DNA of 64,000 nucleotides from Pseudomonas sp. B21-028 (lineage in GTDB: Bacteria > Pseudomonadota > Gammaproteobacteria > Pseudomonadales > Pseudomonadaceae). This document shows positions 46,871 through 56,603 of the stretch, one piece after another (the stretch's first letter is position 1; every line of letters starts with the position of its first letter). Location of the stretch: assembly GCF_024749045.1 (NCBI RefSeq), contig NZ_CP087184.1, positions 4,464,001 through 4,528,000 of the forward strand. The letters run 5' to 3'. The position numbers and the translations under genes are program-made. Under the pieces are notes generated by a model that saw only the letters and a list, made by a program, of their open reading frames with translations, did not search any database and was not told the DNA's origin.

Positions 46871-47704
46871 TCAGGCCGATTGCCGTGCTTGCAGATTGCG
46901 CCCGGCCAACAGTGATAACACGCCATCGATGACCCGGGGATCGGCCAGCACCCGCTGGTGCCCGCCCTGGGGCAAGCGCAGCAGGCGGCTGTCGAACCAG
47001 GCCTCGTGAATCAGCTGCGACTCCTTGACCGAGACGGACGTGTCGTCCTCGGCGTGGACGATCAACCCCGGCACATCCAGCTGATAATGCGCAACGTCCA
47101 TCTTCGAGGCGCGCATGCCCACATCGTTTTCCACCTGACGAATGAAGGCCGAACGCGCGTGGGGCGGCAGGCCCACCAGCCGGGCGAAGCCGCGCAGCAC
47201 CCCAAGGATGCGCGCAGGTGCGGCGATACTGACCAGCGTCTCGGTGCGCAACCCCAACTGGACCGCGAGCATGGCACTGGCCCCGCCCATGGAATGCCCG
47301 ATCACCGCTTGCAGCGGCGGCAGTTCGGCCGCGGCTTCAAGCATCGCCCTGGCGAACAGCAGGACATTCGCCTCGCGACCAGGTGAGCGGCCATGGGCCG
47401 GACCGTCCAGCGCCACTACCATATAACCAGCCTCCACCAGCGCCGTGATCAGTGCGGCGAACTGCGTGGGTCGCCCTTCCCAGCCATGCATCAGCAAGAC
47501 GGTCGGGCCTTTGCCCCAGCGCAGGGCAGAAAGACCGAAGCGCAAGGTGATGCGCTCGGAGGTTGCCAGCAATGGCAGTTCCCAGTCCCGTGGCGGCAGG
47601 TTCCGGGGACGCATGAACAGTGCGCGCATCTTCTTTGCCACCAAACGCGGAGCTACCCGCCCCAGCGTGCCATTGACACCACGAATCCAGCTCAATCTGT
47701 CCAT
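46871..47704 (-). CDS. Alpha/beta hydrolase
   Basis: From ATG 47704 (MDRLSWIRGVNGTLG) it has 277 residues. Nucleophile elbow GHSMGGASAM (Ser about 135), oxyanion HGWEGRPTQF, Asp in VHAEDDTSVSV and a late His (GGHQRVL) form the triad. Substrate unknown. It follows a TetR gene closely, with only 29 bp between, so it is probably co-transcribed with and regulated by it. A longer start at 47737 would overlap the TetR gene by 4 bp (ATGA) and cannot be excluded. Confidence 0.85.
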   Translation of the reverse strand: MDRLSWIRGVNGTLGRVAPRLVAKKMRALFMRPRNLPPRDWELPLLATSERITLRFGLSALRWGKGPTVLLMHGWEGRPTQFAALITALVEAGYMVVALDGPAHGRSPGREANVLLFARAMLEAAAELPPLQAVIGHSMGGASAMLAVQLGLRTETLVSIAAPARILGVLRGFARLVGLPPHARSAFIRQVENDVGMRASKMDVAHYQLDVPGLIVHAEDDTSVSVKESQLIHEAWFDSRLLRLPQGGHQRVLADPRVIDGVLSLLAGRNLQARQSA

Positions 47705-47733
47705 CGCTCTTCTCCCACGGTTTGCGCCTTGGC

Positions 47734-48273
47734 TCACCGCATCGCGGATTTGGCGGCGCGCAGAACACGATCCGATAACTCTCCCGGGCCCAATGCCCGG
47801 GCCAGCGCCAGGCCACCTACCATCAAGGCAATGTCGGCGAGGGCCTTGTCGGCATCTTCCGGGCTGGCCGCCAATTGCGCGGCCATTAACTCAATGTGTT
47901 CGTTGAGCACTTCACGAAACGGATCCGGCAGCCGTCCCAGTTCACCAATCGATGCCGGAATCGGACAGGCGTTTTCGGTAGAGTCCCGATGCTTGCGTGA
48001 CAGGTAAAACGCTGCCACCAGGGCTCGCCGCTCTTCGCCGGTCAGCTCGGCATCCATGTCGGCGATCAAACCGCGACGCCGGCTGAGCAGTTGCTTGAAA
48101 GCTTCCAGCATCAACGCATCCTTGCTTTCGAAATGGGCGTAGAACCCGCCCACTGTCAGCCCGGCCGCGCCCATGACGTCGCCCACGCTCGGCTCGACCG
48201 GACCGCGCTGGATCAGCGCATCGCTGGCGGCCTTGATAATGCGTTCACGGGTCTGTGCTTTTTTATCGCTCAT
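47734..48273 (-). CDS. TetR family regulator
   Basis: 179 residues. The N-terminal helix-turn-helix (about 7-53: AQTRERIIKAASDALIQRGP, VMGAAGLTVGGFYAHFESKD) is typical; the C-terminal ligand domain has the TetR-C-like DUF pattern. GGAGG at 48283-48279 precedes ATG. It probably represses the hydrolase operon; AT-rich palindromes just upstream are candidate operators. Confidence 0.9.
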   Translation of the reverse strand: MSDKKAQTRERIIKAASDALIQRGPVEPSVGDVMGAAGLTVGGFYAHFESKDALMLEAFKQLLSRRRGLIADMDAELTGEERRALVAAFYLSRKHRDSTENACPIPASIGELGRLPDPFREVLNEHIELMAAQLAASPEDADKALADIALMVGGLALARALGPGELSDRVLRAAKSAMR

Positions 48274-48285
48274 CGTTTGCCTCCG

Positions 48286-48320
48286 AATATTACGATCACA
48301 ATATTATTCTCATAATAATT
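48286..48320. promoter_or_regulatory. Candidate TetR operator
   Basis: ATTATT (48304-48309) and AATAAT (48315-48320) are inverted arms around CTCAT, and palindromic AATATT occurs at 48286-48291 and 48301-48306, 15 bp apart. The AT-rich block lies 13-47 bp before the regulator's start, a normal place for autoregulation. Confidence 0.35.
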
Positions 48321-48402
48321 TTCCGCAAGCAGAATCTCGATCCGCTGGTCGGCAGTCTATTTTTCGAGGATAGGAGAATTGGCTGAACGCCAGACAAACA
48401 AA

Positions 48403-48429
48403 AGGGCCATTCAAGAATTGAATGACCCT
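48403..48429 (-). terminator. Terminator of the tRNA-Glu/Ala cluster
   Basis: Minus strand AGGGTCATTCAA and TTGAATGGCCCT form a 12-bp stem with a three-base loop, followed by a T-rich stretch. Confidence 0.8.
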
Positions 48430-48456
48430 CATAAAATCCCGCAGAGCGGGTAATCG

Positions 48457-48532
48457 TGGCGTCCCCTAGGGGACTCGAACCCCTGTTACCGCCGTGAAAG
48501 GGCGGTGTCCTAGGCCACTAGACGAAGGGGAC
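48457..48532 (-). tRNA. tRNA-Glu (anticodon TTC)
   Basis: 76 nt with encoded CCA; acceptor GTCCCCT/AGGGGAC; anticodon loop CTTTCAC. Member of a Glu-Ala pair that is duplicated next to it. Confidence 0.95.
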
Positions 48533-48608
48533 ACAAACCTTCTTGCTTGATCAGCGCTGAGAACTGATCGATTCAAGGCCGGTGTGGCCAGACCTTGAAC
48601 CTGACGAT

Positions 48609-48684
<76 letters not shown>

Positions 48685-48737
48685 AGGTTTTTCGCCTCGC
48701 GGCGGAGCGACATCTTGCAACATCGCTTCTGTAAAAC

Positions 48738-48813
48738 TGGCGTCCCCTAGGGGACTCGAACCCCTGTTACCGCCGTGAAAGGGCGGTGTCCTAGGCCACT
48801 AGACGAAGGGGAC
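48738..48813 (-). tRNA. tRNA-Glu (anticodon TTC), second copy
   Basis: Identical to 48457-48532. Confidence 0.95.
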
Positions 48814-48891
48814 GCAAACCCTTCTAACTGCTGATCAACGCTGAGTGCTGATCGCTTCAAGGCCGGTGTGGCCAGACCTTGAAGTGTAAAT

Positions 48892-48967
<76 letters not shown>

Positions 48968-49074
48968 TCATCGCTGAGGACGGGGCGAATCTTAAGGGCG
49001 TATCGGAGGGCTGTCAAATTTATTTTCAACAAATTTGAAAATTTTTTGCCGGGATAACAATCACTTACCGACAA

Positions 49075-49092
49075 ACCCCGGAAAACCGGGGT
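49075..49092 (-). terminator. Hairpin after gltX
   Basis: ACCCCGG and CCGGGGT form a perfect 7-bp stem with an AAAA loop, 21 bp past the gltX stop; T-tract is short. Confidence 0.6.
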
Positions 49093-49113
49093 ATGCCCTG
49101 CCCCAACGACCGC

Positions 49114-50595
49114 TTAGGCAATCGCGCCCAGCAGTTTTTCCCACTCCTTGTTTTCCTTCTTCGACACGCCACCGAGCAGATCGATGGCCTGGCGCAGGCG
49201 GAAACGGGTCAGGTCCGGCCCCAGGATTTCCATCGCATCGAGCACCGACACCGAGCTGGCCTGGCCGGTAATGGCGGCAAACATCAGCGGCATGGCGTCG
49301 CGCAATTTCAGCTCCAGGGATTCGACCACGGCCTGGATGGTCGCGGTGATGCTGTCCTTTTCCCATTGACGCAGGCTTTCGAGCTTCCACAGGATCAATT
49401 GCATCAACTGGCGCACCTGATCGCCCGAGAGTTTCTTGGATTCGAACAGCTTCGCATCCGGCGTCACGCCACCGGCAAAAAAGAAGCCGGCCAGCGGCGC
49501 GATCTGGCTGAACGTCTCCACCCTGCCCTGCACGTGGGGCGCGATCTTCATCATGTACTCGGGGTTCAATGCCCACTTCTGCACGCGTGCGGCGAATTCT
49601 TCCACCGGCAGATCGCGCAGCCACTGGCCGTTGAGCCAGGACAGTTTTTCGATGTCGAAGATCGGACCGCCCAGGGACACCCGCGACAGGTCGAAATGCT
49701 CGACCATTTCCTGCAGCGAGAACTTCTCGCGCTCGTCCGGCATCGACCAACCCATGCGGCCCAGGTAATTGAGCATCGCCTCGGGCATGAAGCCCATGCG
49801 CTCGTAGAATGTCACCGAGGTCGGGTTCTTGCGCTTGGACAGCTTGCTCTTGTCCGGGTTACGCAACAGCGGCATGTAGCACAGCTGCGGTTGCTCCCAG
49901 CCGAAGTATTCGTAGAGCAGGATCAGTTTCGGCGCCGATGGCAGCCATTCTTCACCGCGCAATACGTGGGTGATGCCCATCAGGTGGTCGTCGACCACGT
50001 TCGCCAGGAAGTACGTCGGCAAGCCGTCGGTCTTCATCAACACCTGCATGTCCATGCGATCCCACGGGATCTCGACATCGCCACGCAGCATGTCCGGCAC
50101 CACGCAGACGCCTTCGCTCGGCACCTTCATGCGGATCACATGGGGCTCGCCGGCGGCCAGGCGCCGGGCGACTTCTTCCTTGGACAGCAGCAGCGCGCGG
50201 CCGTCGTAGCGCGGGGTCTCACCGCGGGCCATCTGCTCGGCGCGCATCTGGTCCAGCTCTTCAGCCGTGCAGAAGCAGGGAAACGCGTGCCCCATATCCA
50301 CCAGTTGCTGGCAATACTGCTTGTAGATGTCGCCACGCTCGCTTTGCCGGTACGGGCCGTGTGGGCCGCCAACGTCCGGGCCTTCGCTCCAGTCGATGCC
50401 GAGCCAGCGCAGGGCGTCGAAAATCTGCTGTTCGGACTCGCGCGTCGAACGCAACTGGTCGGTGTCCTCGATCCGCAGGATGAACTCACCGCCGTGCTGC
50501 TTGGCAAAGCAATAGTTGAACAAAGCGATGTAGGCGGTGCCGACATGGGGATCGCCAGTGGGCGAAGGCGCGATGCGGGTACGGACGGTGGTCAT
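49114..50595 (-). CDS. gltX: Glutamyl-tRNA synthetase
   Basis: 493 residues. Class I signature [16 protein letters not shown] (HIGH-like, about 7-22) and [14 protein letters not shown] (KMSKS-like, about 248-261) are intact; the C-terminal helical anticodon-binding domain follows. It charges tRNA-Glu. The tRNA-Glu/Ala cluster follows directly downstream, as in other pseudomonads. Confidence 0.97.
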   Translation of the reverse strand: MTTVRTRIAPSPTGDPHVGTAYIALFNYCFAKQHGGEFILRIEDTDQLRSTRESEQQIFDALRWLGIDWSEGPDVGGPHGPYRQSERGDIYKQYCQQLVDMGHAFPCFCTAEELDQMRAEQMARGETPRYDGRALLLSKEEVARRLAAGEPHVIRMKVPSEGVCVVPDMLRGDVEIPWDRMDMQVLMKTDGLPTYFLANVVDDHLMGITHVLRGEEWLPSAPKLILLYEYFGWEQPQLCYMPLLRNPDKSKLSKRKNPTSVTFYERMGFMPEAMLNYLGRMGWSMPDEREKFSLQEMVEHFDLSRVSLGGPIFDIEKLSWLNGQWLRDLPVEEFAARVQKWALNPEYMMKIAPHVQGRVETFSQIAPLAGFFFAGGVTPDAKLFESKKLSGDQVRQLMQLILWKLESLRQWEKDSITATIQAVVESLELKLRDAMPLMFAAITGQASSVSVLDAMEILGPDLTRFRLRQAIDLLGGVSKKENKEWEKLLGAIA

Positions 50596-50716
50596 GGCAT
50601 GTCTCGGAAAGAATATAAAAGCGAAGATGAAACAGGGGGCGAATGGTAACAGGCGTTGGTGGGCGGGCTCCAGTCAGAGGGGGATTTGAGTGGCACCTGC
50701 CAGACCGGATCGCGCC

Positions 50717-50786
50717 CATCGCGAGCAGGCTCGCTCCCACAGGAGAACGCATTCCAACCGTGGGAGCGAGCCTGCTCGCGATGGCG
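50717..50786. repeat. REP pair
   Basis: Inverted units ATCGCGAGCAGGCTCGCTCC (50718-50737) and GTGGGAGCGAGCCTGCTCGC (50760-50779). Confidence 0.9.
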
Positions 50787-50809
50787 CCTGGAAGGTCGAC
50801 GCAAAAACC

Positions 50810-52825
50810 TCAGACAGTCAGCAACCGCTCACGCAACTTGCCAATCTCGTCCCGCAACTGCGCCGCCGCCTCGAACTCCAGGTCCCGGGCCAGTTGGTAC
50901 ATCTTCTCTTCCAACTGCCGGATGCGCTTGGTGATTTCGCTTGGCGAGCGCAGTTCCGCTTCGTAGCGGGCGCTCTCTTCGGCGGCCTTGGCCATGCCCT
51001 TGCGCTTCTTGCTGCGCGAACCGGGCACGGTGGCACCTTCCATGATGTCGGCCACGTCCTTGAACACCCCTTTGGGCGTGATGCCGTTGGCCAGGTTGAA
51101 GGCGATCTGCTTGTCACGACGGCGCTCGGTCTCGCCGATGGCCCGTTCCATGGAGCCGGTGATGCGGTCGGCATACAGGATCGCCCGGCCGTTGAGGTTA
51201 CGCGCCGCCCGACCGATGGTCTGGATCAGCGAACGCTCGGAACGCAGGAACCCCTCCTTGTCAGCGTCGAGGATCGCCACCAGCGACACTTCCGGCATGT
51301 CCAGGCCTTCGCGCAGCAGGTTGATGCCCACCACCACGTCGAAGGTGCCCAGGCGCAGGTCGCGGATGATCTCGACCCGCTCCACCGTGTCGATGTCCGA
51401 GTGCAGGTATCGCACCCGCACGCCATGGTCGGCCAGGTAATCGGTGAGGTCCTCGGCCATGCGCTTGGTCAGGGTGGTCACCAGGACCCGCTCTTCGATG
51501 GCCACGCGCTTGTTGATTTCCGACAGCAGGTCATCGACCTGGGTCAGTGCCGGGCGCACTTCGACTTGCGGGTCCACCAGGCCGGTCGGCCGCACGACCT
51601 GCTCGACCACCCGGCCGGCATGCTCGGCCTCGTAGTTACCGGGGGTGGCCGAGACGAAGATGGTCTGCGGGCTCACGCTTTCCCATTCATCGAAGCGCAT
51701 CGGCCGGTTGTCCAGCGCCGAAGGCAGGCGGAAACCGTATTCCACCAGGGTTTCCTTGCGGGACCGGTCGCCTTTGTACATCGCGCCGACCTGGGGCACG
51801 CTGACGTGGGATTCGTCGATCACCAGCAAGGCATCGGCCGGCAGGTAGTCATACAAGGTCGGAGGCGGCGCACCCGCCGGGCGACCCGACAGGTAGCGCG
51901 AATAGTTTTCGATGCCGTTGCAGTAGCCCAGCTCGAGGATCATCTCCAGGTCGAACCGGGTCCGCTGCTCAAGGCGCTGGGCTTCCACCAGTTTGTTGTT
52001 CGAGCGCAGGTACTCCAGGCGTTCCTGGAGCTCGGCCTTGATCCCGTCAATGGCGTCCAGCAGGGTTTCCCGTGGCGTGACGTAATGGCTCTTGGGGTAG
52101 AAGGTGAAACGCGGCAGCTTGCGGATCACCTCGCCGGTCAGCGGATCGAACGCCGAAATGCTCTCCACTTCGTCATCGAACAGCTCGATGCGGATCGCCT
52201 CCAGGTCGGATTCCGCCGGGTAGATGTCGATTACATCGCCGCGCACCCGGAACGTCGCCCGGGCGAAGTCCATGTCGTTGCGGGTGTATTGCAGGTCCGC
52301 GAGGCGGCGCAGCAAGGCACGCTGGTCGAGTTTGTCGCCGCGATCCACGTGCAGCACCATCTTCAGGTACGTTTCCGGGCTGCCCAGGCCATAGATACAC
52401 GACACCGTGGTGACGATGATCGCGTCCTTGCGTTCGAGCAACGCCTTGGTCGCCGACAGTCGCATCTGTTCGATGTGGTCGTTGATCGAGGCATCCTTCT
52501 CGATGAAGGTATCCGACGACGGCACGTAGGCTTCCGGCTGGTAGTAGTCGTAATACGAGACGAAGTACTCCACCGCGTTGTTCGGGAAAAACGCCTTGAA
52601 CTCACCGTACAGCTGCGCCGCCAGGGTCTTGTTCGGCGCCAGCACCAGGGTCGGGCGCTGCACCTGGGCGATCACGTTGGCGATGCTGAAGGTCTTGCCC
52701 GAACCGGTCACACCGAGCAACGTCTGGTGGGCCAGCCCCGCTTCGATACCTTCGACCATCAGGCGGATGGCTTCCGGCTGGTCGCCAGCGGGCTGGAATC
52801 GGGTGACTAGCTGGAATTCAGACAT
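50810..52825 (-). CDS. uvrB: Excinuclease ABC subunit B
   Basis: 671 residues. Walker [15 protein letters not shown] (about 38-51), beta-hairpin region [12 protein letters not shown] (about 92-103), motif [11 protein letters not shown] and helicase motif [10 protein letters not shown] are present; the C-terminal UVR helix pair ([20 protein letters not shown]) binds UvrC. It verifies lesions in nucleotide excision repair. Upstream I find no clear LexA box. Confidence 0.97.
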   Translation of the reverse strand: MSEFQLVTRFQPAGDQPEAIRLMVEGIEAGLAHQTLLGVTGSGKTFSIANVIAQVQRPTLVLAPNKTLAAQLYGEFKAFFPNNAVEYFVSYYDYYQPEAYVPSSDTFIEKDASINDHIEQMRLSATKALLERKDAIIVTTVSCIYGLGSPETYLKMVLHVDRGDKLDQRALLRRLADLQYTRNDMDFARATFRVRGDVIDIYPAESDLEAIRIELFDDEVESISAFDPLTGEVIRKLPRFTFYPKSHYVTPRETLLDAIDGIKAELQERLEYLRSNNKLVEAQRLEQRTRFDLEMILELGYCNGIENYSRYLSGRPAGAPPPTLYDYLPADALLVIDESHVSVPQVGAMYKGDRSRKETLVEYGFRLPSALDNRPMRFDEWESVSPQTIFVSATPGNYEAEHAGRVVEQVVRPTGLVDPQVEVRPALTQVDDLLSEINKRVAIEERVLVTTLTKRMAEDLTDYLADHGVRVRYLHSDIDTVERVEIIRDLRLGTFDVVVGINLLREGLDMPEVSLVAILDADKEGFLRSERSLIQTIGRAARNLNGRAILYADRITGSMERAIGETERRRDKQIAFNLANGITPKGVFKDVADIMEGATVPGSRSKKRKGMAKAAEESARYEAELRSPSEITKRIRQLEEKMYQLARDLEFEAAAQLRDEIGKLRERLLTV

Positions 52826-53157
52826 AACATAACCCCTGGGTTCACGCCTGTCGGCCAGGCGACGGGAATGAGGAAGACCGAAACGACTGATGTCGCCCGT
52901 GGAAAAAGCTGGAATGCAGACAATGTGGAGGTGAATGCCTTCGCTTTCAAGACGAACGTCCTACACGCCTTGGAGTCTTTGACGCGGCGAAGGGACTAAC
53001 GGTCGAAAAAAATCGAAAATACTTATCGTAAAAACCGAATCGCCTGTCGCTCTGCCCGGTGATGGCCTCTATACTAGCTCCCCGTTTGTGCACCGCTCTA
53101 GTGCATCCGGCTGGAGCGCCACACGTCCCCTCACACTCCATTCAGAGCCGCGCACTA
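52826..53157. other. 332-bp divergent promoter region
   Basis: It lies between uvrB and the aminotransferase gene. A TATACT at about 53070-53076 could be a -10 box for the plus-strand gene, but its -35 is poor. Nothing else is seen. Confidence 0.35.
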
Positions 53158-54354
53158 ATGAGCCTGTTTTCCGCTGTCGAATTGGCACCCCGCGACCCAA
53201 TCCTGGGCCTCAACGAAGCATTCAACGCCGACACCCGTACCGATAAGGTCAACCTGGGCGTGGGTGTTTACTGCAATGAAGAGGGGCGTATTCCGCTTCT
53301 GCGCGCCGTTGTCGAAGCCGAGACGATTCGCGTGGCTCAGCACGTTTCCCGTGGCTACCTGCCGATCGACGGCATCGCGGCCTATGATCAGGCGGTCCAG
53401 ACCCTGCTGTTCGGCAAGGACTCGCCACTGATCGCCTCCGGCCGCGTCATTACCACCCAGGCCGTGGGCGGCACTGGCGCACTGAAGATCGGTGCCGACT
53501 TCCTCAAGCAATTGCTGCCTGACGCCGTCGTGGCCATCAGCGACCCGAGCTGGGAAAACCACCGCGCCCTGTTCGAAACCGCCGGTTTCCCCGTACAGAA
53601 CTACCGCTACTACGACGCCGCCACTCACGACGTGAACCGTACCGGCCTGCTCGAAGACCTCAACGCCCTGCCCGACCGTTCGATCGTTGTGCTGCACGCC
53701 TGCTGCCACAACCCGACCGGCGTGGACCTGAGCCCCGAGGACTGGAAAAACGTACTGGCCGTGGTCAAGGCCAAGAACCATGTGCCGTTCCTGGACATGG
53801 CCTACCAGGGCTTTGGCGACGGCATCGACGAAGACGCGGCAGCCGTGCGCCTGTTCGCCGAATCGGGCCTGACCTTCTTTGCGTCCAGCTCGTTCTCCAA
53901 GTCGTTCTCCCTGTACGGCGAGCGCGTAGGCGCCCTGTCGATCGTCAGCGAATCGAAGGAAGAAAGTGCTCGCGTGCTGTCCCAGGTCAAGCGCGTGATC
54001 CGCACCAACTACTCCAACCCGCCGACCCACGGCGCCAGCATCGTGGCCGCCGTGCTCAACAGCCCCGAGCTGCGGGCCCAGTGGGAAGCCGAGCTGGCGG
54101 AAATGCGCTTGCGGATCCGTGGCATGCGCAACCAGATGGTGGACATGCTGGCCAAGGCCGCGCCGCACCGGGATTTCAGCTTCGTCGCACGTCAGCGCGG
54201 GATGTTCTCCTACTCCGGCCTGACCGTTGAACAAGTGACGCGGCTGCGCAACGAGTTCGGCATCTACGCCCTGGACACCGGCCGCATCTGCGTAGCCGCG
54301 CTGAACCAGAACAACATCGATGCGGTGACCAAGGCGATTGTCCAGGTGATCTAA
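53158..54354 (+). CDS. tyrB: Aromatic/aspartate-type amino acid aminotransferase
   Basis: From ATG 53158 (MSLFSAVELAPRDPILGL) the enzyme has 398 residues, the typical length. PLP lysine is in SSSFSKSFSLYGERVGAL (about 245-262); HACCHNPTGVDLS, and RTNYSNPPTHGA follow the class I alpha pattern. It transaminates aspartate and aromatic amino acids with 2-oxoglutarate; the preference cannot be told from sequence. Upstream in-frame codons (from 53059) are outside the family. Divergent from uvrB as in other pseudomonads. Confidence 0.9.
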   Translation: MSLFSAVELAPRDPILGLNEAFNADTRTDKVNLGVGVYCNEEGRIPLLRAVVEAETIRVAQHVSRGYLPIDGIAAYDQAVQTLLFGKDSPLIASGRVITTQAVGGTGALKIGADFLKQLLPDAVVAISDPSWENHRALFETAGFPVQNYRYYDAATHDVNRTGLLEDLNALPDRSIVVLHACCHNPTGVDLSPEDWKNVLAVVKAKNHVPFLDMAYQGFGDGIDEDAAAVRLFAESGLTFFASSSFSKSFSLYGERVGALSIVSESKEESARVLSQVKRVIRTNYSNPPTHGASIVAAVLNSPELRAQWEAELAEMRLRIRGMRNQMVDMLAKAAPHRDFSFVARQRGMFSYSGLTVEQVTRLRNEFGIYALDTGRICVAALNQNNIDAVTKAIVQVI

Positions 54355-54369
54355 AAAACCGCATAAAAC

Positions 54370-54461
54370 CTGTGGGAGCGAGCCTGCTCGCGATGGCGGA
54401 GGGTCATCCAACATTGATGTTGAATGATGCGCCGCCATCGCGAGCAGGCTCGCTCCCACAG
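54370..54461. repeat. REP pair
   Basis: Inverted units TGTGGGAGCGAGCCTGCTCG (54371-54390) and CGAGCAGGCTCGCTCCCACA (54441-54460). Confidence 0.92.
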
Positions 54462-54593
54462 TCGTTTTTGCGGCATGATCCTTACTTGTGTGAAGCGGTA
54501 ACAAGTGTTTGAGTACCCCCCACGACCAATCAAACCCACCGCCCACCACCCAAAGCTTGACTTCTCTTTTCCAATCAGTAACATACGCGTCAT

Positions 54594-54669
<76 letters not shown>

Positions 54670-54682
54670 GACAGCAATATCA

Positions 54683-54713
54683 AAAGCCCCTGAATCGAAA
54701 GATCCAGGGGCTT
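54683..54713 (+). terminator. Terminator of tRNA-Asn
   Basis: AAAGCCCCTG pairs with CAGGGGCTTT around AATCGAAAGAT, followed by TTTT. Confidence 0.9.
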
Positions 54714-54916
54714 TTTTGTGGGCGAAAAACCTGCCGGAGGCCGTATAAGGCCCGCCCGAGGTCGCTACCGGAACAATATTCCGGCGCCAAAAAGGCATTA
54801 TGGTCTGAATCCTGCTTTCTTTTTCCGCCAACCCGAGCTGTCACGTGAGCGTCATGGCTGTGCCGCAAGCTGGCCCTGTCCGTCAACAACAGCTTCATAA
54901 CAACAAGGACGAAGGT

Positions 54917-55111
54917 ATGCCCACGCAAAACCCCCACCGCATCGTCGGCCTGTGCACCTCCGGCAAGGTGTACAACGTGCTGACCGAGCTCAAGCACCTG
55001 GAAGGCCATCGTACCGCCAAGTTCCTTTCGCTGTTGACGGAAAACCTGGTGCGCAAGGGGGTGCTCAATGAACGGGAAGTGGTGCACATGCTCGATCTGG
55101 TGGTCGATTGA
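54917..55111 (+). CDS. Small conserved hypothetical protein
   Basis: From ATG 54917 (behind GAAGG) the product has 64 residues, MPTQNPHRIVGLCTSGKVYN then a helical half (LKHLEGHRTAKFLSLLTENL, LNEREVVHMLDLVV). No signal peptide or membrane segment. Function unknown; the spacing and codon use look like a real gene. Confidence 0.65.
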   Translation: MPTQNPHRIVGLCTSGKVYNVLTELKHLEGHRTAKFLSLLTENLVRKGVLNEREVVHMLDLVVD

Positions 55112-55202
55112 GCGGCATCGATTCCCACTATTGAAGCAGTTGATTTTTCCCCTTGCCGGCTGAGTCGTAAGGTAACCCCATCGATAGATGGAGGTTGTCC
55201 CC

Positions 55203-55385
55203 ATGCTCAACATTCAAATCATGTCTGTCATTGGCAGCGCCGTTCCCGCCGCTCTCCGTGAACGTGGCCTGCTGGCCTGCTGGTATCTGGTCCAGGACGG
55301 CGTGACCATCAGCGGCCCACTGACTTCACTGCCCGCCGCCCAGGCCCTGTCGCAGCGCATCGGCACCTACCTGTTGAGCGCCTGA
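55203..55385 (+). CDS. Small hypothetical protein
   Basis: 60 residues from ATG 55203, behind a strong GGAGG (55189-55193). Segments MSVIGSAVPAALRERGLLAC and WYLVQDGVTISGPLTSL suggest a small folded domain. Function unknown; convergent with the AI-2E transporter 10 bp away. Confidence 0.6.
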   Translation: MLNIQIMSVIGSAVPAALRERGLLACWYLVQDGVTISGPLTSLPAAQALSQRIGTYLLSA

Positions 55386-55395
55386 TGGCGCACGA

Positions 55396-56457
55396 CTAGG
55401 GCAACTTCACCCGGGGCGCGCTTTCGACAAACAAGGCCCAACAGGAAATGAACAAGGCAGCGATGAGCGGCCCGATCACGAACCCGTTCAGCCCGAACAC
55501 CGCCAGGCCGCCCAGCGTCGAAACCAGCACCATGTAGTCCGGCATCTTGGTGTCCTTGCCTACCAGGATCGGGCGCAGGAGATTATCCACCAGGCCGATC
55601 ACGAACACGCCGAACAGCGTCAGCACGACGCCTTGCCAGATCGCCCCGGAGAGCAGGAAATACACCGCCACCGGCGCCCAGACGATACCCGCCCCCACCG
55701 CCGGCAGCAGCGACAGGAAGGCCATCAGCACAGCCCAGGGCAACACGGTTGAAATGCCCAGGACCCAGAAGATCAGCCCGCCCAGAGCCCCTTGGGTGAT
55801 CGCCACCAGCAGGTTGCCCTTGACCGTCGCGCGCACCACCCGATTGAACTTCAATTGCAGGCGCCGCTTCTGGTACTCCGCCAGGGGAATGGCCGTGCGC
55901 ACCTTGCGCACCAGTTCCGCGCCGTCGCGCAGGAAGAAGAACAGCAGGTAGAGCATCACAAAGAAGCTGACCAGGAACTGAAACGTCCCCTGGCCGAAGC
56001 TGAAGGCCTGGGTGGCGAAGAACTCGCTGCCCTGCATGGCGCTCTTGACGATCTTGTCCCGCAATCCGCTCAGGTTACCCAAGCCAAAGCGGTCAAGCAG
56101 ATGCTGGAAGTACGGCGGCAAGGCGTCCTTGAACCGCGCCAGGTAATCGGCAATGTCCAGCTCCCCGCTTTCCAGGCTCTTGTATAACGCCGTGCCTTCC
56201 TGGACCAGCAGCGTGCTGATGACGATCACCGGCAGGATCGCGATGACCACACAGATGCCCAGGGTGAACAGCGAAGTGACATTGCGCGGCCAGCCGAACT
56301 TCAGTTGCAGGCGGTGCTGCATCGGCGCGAAGACAATGCCGAGGATGACCGCCCAGAACACCGCGCCATAGAACGGCAGCAGGATCCAGATGAAGGCGAC
56401 ACTGACCAGGATCAGCAGCAGCATCTGGGATTTGTATTGCAGGCTCTTTCGGTTCAT
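55396..56457 (-). CDS. AI-2E family transporter
   Basis: 353 residues with about eight membrane segments, arranged two at the start (LLLILVSVAFIWILLPFYGA), a gap with the soluble loop, then five to six (FLVSFFVMLYLLFFFL; VVLTLFGVFVIGLVDNLLRP). The C-terminal LRPILVGKDTKMPDYMVLV is the family signature. Members export AI-2 or antiport Na+/Li+ with H+; the substrate is not clear here. Confidence 0.88.
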   Translation of the reverse strand: MNRKSLQYKSQMLLLILVSVAFIWILLPFYGAVFWAVILGIVFAPMQHRLQLKFGWPRNVTSLFTLGICVVIAILPVIVISTLLVQEGTALYKSLESGELDIADYLARFKDALPPYFQHLLDRFGLGNLSGLRDKIVKSAMQGSEFFATQAFSFGQGTFQFLVSFFVMLYLLFFFLRDGAELVRKVRTAIPLAEYQKRRLQLKFNRVVRATVKGNLLVAITQGALGGLIFWVLGISTVLPWAVLMAFLSLLPAVGAGIVWAPVAVYFLLSGAIWQGVVLTLFGVFVIGLVDNLLRPILVGKDTKMPDYMVLVSTLGGLAVFGLNGFVIGPLIAALFISCWALFVESAPRVKLP

Positions 56458-56603
56458 TTGCTTTCCATGTCACAGGCTCGATAAGTGTTAGTCCGTCGGG
56501 ATTCGCCGGAGTGCCGTTGCGTTCACCGACCCCATTGATCCAGATCAACAGCGCCTGGTCGGCCGTGGCGTACCCTCGGCGCTTTTTGCGATCAGACGTC
56601 ACC

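Noticed and set aside
52826..53157. LexA box before uvrB
   Set aside because: No CTGTAT-N4-ACAG-like palindrome could be found in the intergenic region.
53155..54549. 464-codon minus-strand ORF opposite the aminotransferase
   Set aside because: It is an antisense frame of a clearly recognised enzyme, a common effect of high GC codon use.
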